DNA of 64,000 nucleotides from Cyanomargarita calcarea GSE-NOS-MK-12-04C (lineage in GTDB: Bacteria; Cyanobacteriota; Cyanobacteriia; Cyanobacteriales; Nostocaceae), in contig JAHHGZ010000002.1 in assembly GCA_019359595.1 (NCBI GenBank), positions 186,001 to 250,000 on the forward strand, read 5' to 3'. The notes under the pieces were generated by a model, which did no database searches, was not told where the DNA came from, and saw only the letters and a program-made list of their open reading frames with translations. Below are positions 59,311-64,000 of this stretch, one piece after another; positions within the stretch are counted from its first letter, which is position 1, and each line of letters starts with the position of its first letter. The position numbers and the translations under genes were made by a program.

Positions 59311-60813
59311 ATGATTATTGACCCCAAACCAGATTTGCTTTCTCCATTAGAAATAGATGAATCTCTTCCTCCCATCAGTATTTGGATGCGACTGGGAGGG
59401 CTATTTATGATTGGAACTATTGGTGCAGTCGTTGGTCTTGCTGCTGCGATCAAATGTAATATTACGGTGAAAGCTTTAGCCACTGTTCGTCCTGTAGGTG
59501 AAATCCGCTTAGTACAAGCTGCGTTGGAAGGAAGTATTAATCAAATTTTTGTAAAAGAAAATCAGGTAGTTAAGAAAGGAGACGCGATCGCCAGCATTGA
59601 TTCTCAGCAACTACAAATTAAAAAAAGTCAGTTAGTAGGGAATATTCAACAAAATCGGCAGCAAAGCTTTCAACTAGATGCCCAAATTCGGGCTTTAGAT
59701 GGGCAAATTGCGGGGGAAACTGAACGTAGCGATCGCGCTGTAGCCTCAGCGGAAGCAGAAATGAGCCGTACGCAACGTGACTATCAAGACAAAAAAGTTA
59801 CCGCTAATACTGACGTTCAAGAAGCAAGTGCTAACATCAAAATCGCTGAAGATGAATTGCAAAAAGCGCAAATCGAGTTAAAGTCAGCCGAAGCGAATGT
59901 AAAAGCAACGGAAGCAGCACTAAAATCGTCCATAGTCAAACGCGATCGCTATAAATCTATTGCAGAATCTGGTTCAATATCTCAAAATCAAGTAGAAGAG
60001 GCAGAATTAGAAGCCCAAAGGCAACAACAAGCTTTTTTATCTCAAAAAGCTACTGCAGAAAGTCAACAACAATTAATTGAGCGACAAAAGCGAGCAGTAG
60101 AAGTAGCAATTGCTAGAGAAAAACGGGCACAAACTGCTGTTAATCCCAGCAATGCCATTTTATCAATAGCAGAGGAAAAAATTGCTCAGGAACGTGCCTC
60201 AGCAAAAACTAGTATTGCTAGATTAAATCAAGAAAGAGAAAGCTTGGTTCAGCGTCAAGTGGAAATCCAAAATCAAATTAATAACACTCAAAAAGAACTC
60301 AAACAAATTGAAACTGAACTGCACAAAACTATTATCACTAGCCCCGAGTCAGGTAGTGTCCTGAAATTAGAATTACGAAATAACGGACAGGTCGTACGTA
60401 GTGGGGATGCGATCGCCCAAATTGCTCCAAGCAATACACTTCTAGTAATTAAAGGCCGTATTGTTGCTGAAGATGTGGGTCAGGTGAAAGTTTGTAAAGC
60501 AGTAAAAGTAGTAGATTGTCCACAGGGTAAAGTAGAAATGCGGGTGTCAGCCTATCCCTATCCAGACTATGGAATCCTCAAAGGTGCTGTCAGGTCTATA
60601 ACTGCCGATACGATTACACCTCAAACAAATAGCAACACTCCAACCGCACCTTATTACGAAGTTATAATTGAGCCTGAAAAATTTGATTTACAAAAGGGAG
60701 GAAAATCTTATCCCATTCAACCGGGTATGGAAATTGCTGTCGAGATAATTTCTCAAGAAGAAACGGTATTGACATTTGTTTTGAGAAAAGCACGACTGAT
60801 AACCGATTTATAA
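59311..60813 (+). CDS. HlyD-family periplasmic adaptor
   Basis: A 500-residue membrane fusion protein. It has a short cytoplasmic N-terminus, one transmembrane helix (about 26-48), a lipoyl half (NQIFVKENQVVKKGDAIASI) and a very long Ala/Glu/Gln-rich coiled coil (about 105-345). The second lipoyl half (IITSPESGSVLKLELRNNGQ) and a beta-barrel with AYPYPDYGILKG follow. It would join the C39 exporter at 55139-57283 to an outer-membrane channel. The ATG at 59311 starts MIIDPKPDLL; a TTG at 59296 is possible because AAAGGA lies close to it. It is followed by a protein kinase gene 114 bases on. Confidence 0.92.
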   Translation: MIIDPKPDLLSPLEIDESLPPISIWMRLGGLFMIGTIGAVVGLAAAIKCNITVKALATVRPVGEIRLVQAALEGSINQIFVKENQVVKKGDAIASIDSQQLQIKKSQLVGNIQQNRQQSFQLDAQIRALDGQIAGETERSDRAVASAEAEMSRTQRDYQDKKVTANTDVQEASANIKIAEDELQKAQIELKSAEANVKATEAALKSSIVKRDRYKSIAESGSISQNQVEEAELEAQRQQQAFLSQKATAESQQQLIERQKRAVEVAIAREKRAQTAVNPSNAILSIAEEKIAQERASAKTSIARLNQERESLVQRQVEIQNQINNTQKELKQIETELHKTIITSPESGSVLKLELRNNGQVVRSGDAIAQIAPSNTLLVIKGRIVAEDVGQVKVCKAVKVVDCPQGKVEMRVSAYPYPDYGILKGAVRSITADTITPQTNSNTPTAPYYEVIIEPEKFDLQKGGKSYPIQPGMEIAVEIISQEETVLTFVLRKARLITDL

Positions 60814-60927
60814 TCTAATACGCGCTCTTATTTGAATTTGCAAAAATTATTGAACAGTTCGCAACACCAGAAAACAGCTAAGATAAACGTCGATGCTCCC
60901 TTGTCTTGAAGTCGCTAATCAATGTAA

Positions 60928-62640
60928 ATGCTGCTGAACAACCGCTATCGAGTTATTAGCACTCTGGGAAACGGTGGATTTGGAGAGACTTTCCTGGCGG
61001 AAGATACCCAAATGCCCTCAAACCGCCGTTGTGTAGTAAAGCTGCTCAAACCAATCCAGAACAATCCCCAGGTTTACCAGTTGGTGCAAGAGCGATTCCA
61101 ACGGGAAGCGGCTATTTTAGAAGATTTGGGTGGTTCTACCGACCAAATTCCCGCTTTGTATGCTTATTTTCAGGTAGACGGTCAATTCTATTTAGTTCAA
61201 GAGTGGATTGAAGGTGATACTCTGACTGCAAAAGTCCAACAGCAGGGAGCATTAAGTGAAAGTGCCGTCAGAGAAATATTAATAAATTTATTACCAGTAT
61301 TAGAATACGTACACAATAAGCGCATCGTTCACCGCGATATCAAACCAGACAATATCATCCTGCGCTATCGTGACAACAAACCCGTGTTAATTGATTTTGG
61401 TGCGGTGCGAGAAGCAATGGGAACGGTATTAACTTCTCAAGGCCACCCCGCTAGCTCAATCATAATTGGTACCCCTGGTTATATGCCCAGCGAGCAAGCA
61501 GCAGGTAGACCAATGTATTCCAGCGACTTATATAGTTTAGGAATCACGGCAATTTTTCTGCTCACCAAAAGACAGCCGCAAGAATTAGAAACAGACCCGC
61601 GTAATGGGGATTTAGTCTGGTATAGATACGCTCCTGGTTTGAGTCCAACAATGAGGGCAGTCTTAGATCGAGCGATCGCCTATCATCCACGCGATCGCTT
61701 CTCCAATGCTAAAGAAATGTTGGAGGCATTACTATCTGGAGGTTTTTTTGCTGCTCCTACGCTCACAGTTGGACATTCCACCCAACCTTCAACGATAAAT
61801 ACACAAGTTACCCAAAAAGCTCAAAATACGGTTCCCATCGGAAACACACCTTCTTATCAAGCTCCGATTCGAGACAACGGTACAAAAGGCATCTTACTCG
61901 GCATTTTCCTCGCTGCTGCTCTTGGTGCAATTGGTGCAATTGGTTTTGCTGCTTTCAATAAACCATCTCCACAAGAAACACCAGAACCACAACAGATACA
62001 GCCCACAACTTCCCCAATTGAACCAACCACCGTACCAATAGAACCTCAAGAGACTCAGGCACCTGTACGGAAAAAAAATCGGCCAAAAATTCAAAGAACG
62101 ATTGAACCTTCTCCCACACCCATAGAACCAGAAGAGGTGACACCAACCCCAACCGAAGTTCCCACTCCGGAAGTTACTAATTCTCCACCTGTTTTGATTC
62201 CCACTCCCACTCTAACTCCCACTCCAACTCCAACTTTAGAAGTTCCAACCTCGACACCAATTCCTTCACTAACAACACCTCCCCCACAAGTTGATAAACC
62301 ATCACCAACGCAATTTGTGCAAAATTACTACGGAAATATTAATAACCGTGACTTTGATTCTTCTTGGAACCAGCTATCTCCCAGCTTCCAAACTAATAGA
62401 AAAATTCATCCATATGGTTACAATTCCTACGTCGGCTGGTGGGGGGGGCAGGTAGAACAGGTAGAAATTGACCAAGTTAACCTGCAAAAAGCAACTTCAG
62501 AAACAGCCACAGTTGATGCACGGTTAAAATATGTCCTGAAATCAGGACAAGTATCACCTGCTTCTGTGCGCTTCATTCTGGTATGGAATGCTGCTGATAA
62601 CAAATGGGTTGTCACTGATGCCAAACGTCTGAGGGGATAA
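60928..62640 (+). CDS. serine/threonine protein kinase, membrane-anchored
   Basis: A 570-residue Hanks-type kinase. The kinase domain (about 8-275) has GNGGFGETF, VVKLL for the ATP Lys, HRDIKPDN, DFGAV (the DFG motif) and GTPGYMPSEQ. A single transmembrane helix lies near 324-345 and a Pro/Thr/Glu-rich linker (about 350-460) follows. A C-terminal roughly 100-residue domain (FVQNYYGNINNRDFDSSWNQ to WVVTDAKRLRG) resembles NTF2-like extracytoplasmic domains seen after cyanobacterial kinases. It could sense a periplasmic or cell-wall cue. It follows HlyD on the same strand, so it may control or respond to the peptide-export system. Confidence 0.92.
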   Translation: MLLNNRYRVISTLGNGGFGETFLAEDTQMPSNRRCVVKLLKPIQNNPQVYQLVQERFQREAAILEDLGGSTDQIPALYAYFQVDGQFYLVQEWIEGDTLTAKVQQQGALSESAVREILINLLPVLEYVHNKRIVHRDIKPDNIILRYRDNKPVLIDFGAVREAMGTVLTSQGHPASSIIIGTPGYMPSEQAAGRPMYSSDLYSLGITAIFLLTKRQPQELETDPRNGDLVWYRYAPGLSPTMRAVLDRAIAYHPRDRFSNAKEMLEALLSGGFFAAPTLTVGHSTQPSTINTQVTQKAQNTVPIGNTPSYQAPIRDNGTKGILLGIFLAAALGAIGAIGFAAFNKPSPQETPEPQQIQPTTSPIEPTTVPIEPQETQAPVRKKNRPKIQRTIEPSPTPIEPEEVTPTPTEVPTPEVTNSPPVLIPTPTLTPTPTPTLEVPTSTPIPSLTTPPPQVDKPSPTQFVQNYYGNINNRDFDSSWNQLSPSFQTNRKIHPYGYNSYVGWWGGQVEQVEIDQVNLQKATSETATVDARLKYVLKSGQVSPASVRFILVWNAADNKWVVTDAKRLRG

Positions 62641-62647
62641 ATTTCGG

Positions 62648-63172
62648 TTAGATTGCTTGTGGAACAAGACGTACCATATGCATTTCGTCATGCAGCGCTC
62701 CGTCAATGAGTGCAGCAGCCGGCTCTATGCCGAATGACTTGAAGCCAAAAGCTTCGTACAGTGAAATCGCCGATATATTGGCGGTGTTAACCACGAGAGT
62801 CAATTGGACAAGTCCTGGCTGAGAATCTGCGAAACTAAGGGCATGCGATAACAACTGCTTGCCAACCCCTTGGCGGCGATATTTTGGTGCGACATACATC
62901 CCACGGATGATTCCTTTATGATTGACCTTTCGGCGAATTTCACGCCCAAAGCCCACGGTAGCCACGAGTTGGGAGGCATCAAAGACACCAAATATTCCGC
63001 GAGACGGACTCGGCACCAGCAAGTCCGCAAACTCCGAAATAGATCGTTGTTTTTCTTCTTCGTAGCTTGAGTTAAATGCCGTCGGACTGTCACGTAGAGC
63101 CTGTAGTCGAATGGATTGGTATGCAACTGCATGTCCTGCATCAAGTTGGTGTAACTCTAACTCCGCGTTCAT
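62648..63172 (-). CDS. GNAT-family N-acetyltransferase
   Basis: A 174-residue protein with the acetyl-CoA site in RGMYVAPKYRRQGVGKQLLS (Q/RxxGxG/A motif) and a C-terminal NISAISLYEAFGFKSFG motif B. The acceptor substrate is unknown. I start it at the ATG at 63172. The longer frame to 63217 runs through the rplL terminator hairpin and the repeat GCGGATGGACACGG, so it is less likely. It converges with the kinase gene seven bases away. Confidence 0.87.
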   Translation of the reverse strand: MNAELELHQLDAGHAVAYQSIRLQALRDSPTAFNSSYEEEKQRSISEFADLLVPSPSRGIFGVFDASQLVATVGFGREIRRKVNHKGIIRGMYVAPKYRRQGVGKQLLSHALSFADSQPGLVQLTLVVNTANISAISLYEAFGFKSFGIEPAAALIDGALHDEMHMVRLVPQAI

Positions 63173-63200
63173 CCGTGTCCATCCGCGATCAAAAATTATT

Positions 63201-63231
63201 ATCCCCTCCACGTTCATAGCGGGGAGGGGAT
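63201..63231 (-). terminator. intrinsic terminator of the rplJ-rplL operon
   Basis: ATCCCCTCC (63201-63209) pairs with GGAGGGGAT (63223-63231) around a 13-base loop. On the minus strand it is followed by AATAATTTTTG. It lies about 34 bases past the rplL stop codon. Confidence 0.7.
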
Positions 63232-63264
63232 ATCATTGCCTTAGCTGTAATGTAAATGTAATAA

Positions 63265-63657
63265 CTACTTAATTACGACCTTACCACCAGCTTCTTCGAT
63301 CCGCTTCTTAGCATCTTCAGCGGCATCTTTGGCGATCGCTTCTTTAACTGCCTTGGGTGCAGCTTCTACCAAGTCTTTCGCTTCTTTGAGACCCAAACCG
63401 GTCAATTCCCGTACAATTTTCAGTACGGCAATCTTCTTATCGGCTGGGACTGATTCTAGAACCACATCAAACTCAGTTTGCTCAACAGCTTCTTCAGCAG
63501 GCGCACCAGCACCAGGTCCAGCCATCATCATCATGCCACCAACTGGTGCAGCAGCACTAACGCCGAAAGCTTCTTCAATTTGCTTAACTAACTCAGATGC
63601 TTCCAACAGAGTTAGAGATTTCAATTGTTCCAAAATTTGTTCGGTTGCAGCAGACAT
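63265..63657 (-). CDS. rplL: 50S ribosomal protein L7/L12
   Basis: A 130-residue protein. The N-terminal dimerisation part reads [20 protein letters not shown] and the hinge is Ala/Gly/Met-rich. The C-terminal domain carries EKTEFDVVL-type sequence ([20 protein letters not shown]) and [20 protein letters not shown]. It forms the ribosomal stalk that recruits translation factors. AGGAG lies before the ATG. It is downstream of rplJ and separated from it by heptamer repeats. Confidence 0.98.
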   Translation of the reverse strand: MSAATEQILEQLKSLTLLEASELVKQIEEAFGVSAAAPVGGMMMMAGPGAGAPAEEAVEQTEFDVVLESVPADKKIAVLKIVRELTGLGLKEAKDLVEAAPKAVKEAIAKDAAEDAKKRIEEAGGKVVIK

Positions 63658-63679
63658 TGATATAACTCCTGTAATTTTG

Positions 63680-63766
63680 ATTATTTGTTGACTTTTGACT
63701 GTTATTTGTTAGTTGTTGGTTGTTGGTTGTTCACTTCTAACCACTAACCACTAACCACTAACTAAT
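63680..63766. repeat. heptamer repeats between rplJ and rplL
   Basis: TTGTTAGTTGTTGGTTGTTG and ACCACTAACCACTAACCACT runs (TTGTTGG and CACTAAC heptamers) fill the spacer. They form an inverted pair that could fold in the rplJ-rplL mRNA. Confidence 0.75.
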
Positions 63767-63768
63767 AA

Positions 63769-64000
63769 CTATTCAGCAGCAGTTTCAGCAGCAGTTTCAG
63801 TTGCAGCACCACCGCCGTCCTTCTCAGCCTTAGCTTGCAAAGCACGAGCCAGCGAGCTGGGAACCTCGTTGATACCCACAGCAATCTTGGTAGCCAAAGC
63901 GTTGAGAGCTCCAGCAATTTGCGCCATGAGTTGTTCTTTGGAGGGCAGGTCTCCCAGTGCTTTGATGTCTGGCTCTTTCAGCAGCCGTCCTTCCATTACA
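63769..64000 (-). CDS. rplJ: 50S ribosomal protein L10, 3' part
   Basis: The C-terminal roughly 76 residues are present and the gene runs off the right edge. [20 protein letters not shown] followed by [20 protein letters not shown], then an Ala/Glu-rich tail, is typical of cyanobacterial L10, the base of the stalk to which L7/L12 dimers bind. The Met at 63996 is internal, since the frame remains open upstream. Confidence 0.93.
   Translation of the reverse strand, partial: VMEGRLLKEPDIKALGDLPSKEQLMAQIAGALNALATKIAVGINEVPSSLARALQAKAEKDGGGAATETAAETAAE

Overview
The window comes from a filamentous, heterocyst-forming cyanobacterium (Nostocales, Nostoc/Calothrix type). The evidence is a hetP-family gene next to a HetC-type exporter, a split RNA polymerase beta-prime (rpoC1 + rpoC2), many GCGATCGC (HIP1) octamers, intergenic heptamer repeats (TAACTCC/TAACTCA, TTGTTAT, GAAGGAA), and a cyanobacterial rpsT-tatD-rpoB-rpoC1-rpoC2 order. 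No species is assigned.

Region 1 (0.3-18 kb, minus strand) is an export and differentiation island. In transcription order from the right it holds a HetC-like exporter (cyclic-nucleotide-binding-like domain + C39 peptidase + ABC), a decayed HlyD-type adaptor, hetP, a parvulin-type prolyl isomerase, and about 1.7 kb without a clear gene. A second cassette follows: HetC-like exporter, intact HlyD, parvulin, a small double-glycine-leader protein and an RTX protein. Region 2 (18.7-23.7 kb) has a MAPEG protein, a methyltransferase, a GH116 glycosidase, a GIY-YIG protein and a small unknown.

Region 3 (24-37.4 kb) is a cellulose-type exopolysaccharide operon on the minus strand: beta-barrel porin, TPR scaffold, GH8 bcsZ, bcsB, bcsA. 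BcsC appears to be split into a TPR gene and a barrel gene. A lipoprotein is divergent from it and a membrane-anchored coiled-coil protein lies beyond. Region 4 (38-50 kb) is housekeeping: rpsT, tatD, rpoB, rpoC1, rpoC2. rpoC1 is flanked by inverted copies of one 160-185 bp MITE-like element. A GH5-CBM2 cellulase, hisD and a universal stress protein follow.

Region 5 (55-62.6 kb) is a second peptide-export island: a C39 ABC exporter, three glycine-rich double-glycine-leader peptides, an HlyD adaptor and a Ser/Thr kinase. The window ends with a GNAT acetyltransferase, rplL and the 3' end of rplJ.

The two islands together hold three C39 exporters with apparently intact catalytic triads, two intact HlyD adaptors and one decayed one, two signal-less parvulins, and four candidate exported peptides. 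The most interesting hypothesis is that the small double-glycine proteins are substrates of HetC-type exporters in a multicellular cyanobacterium.
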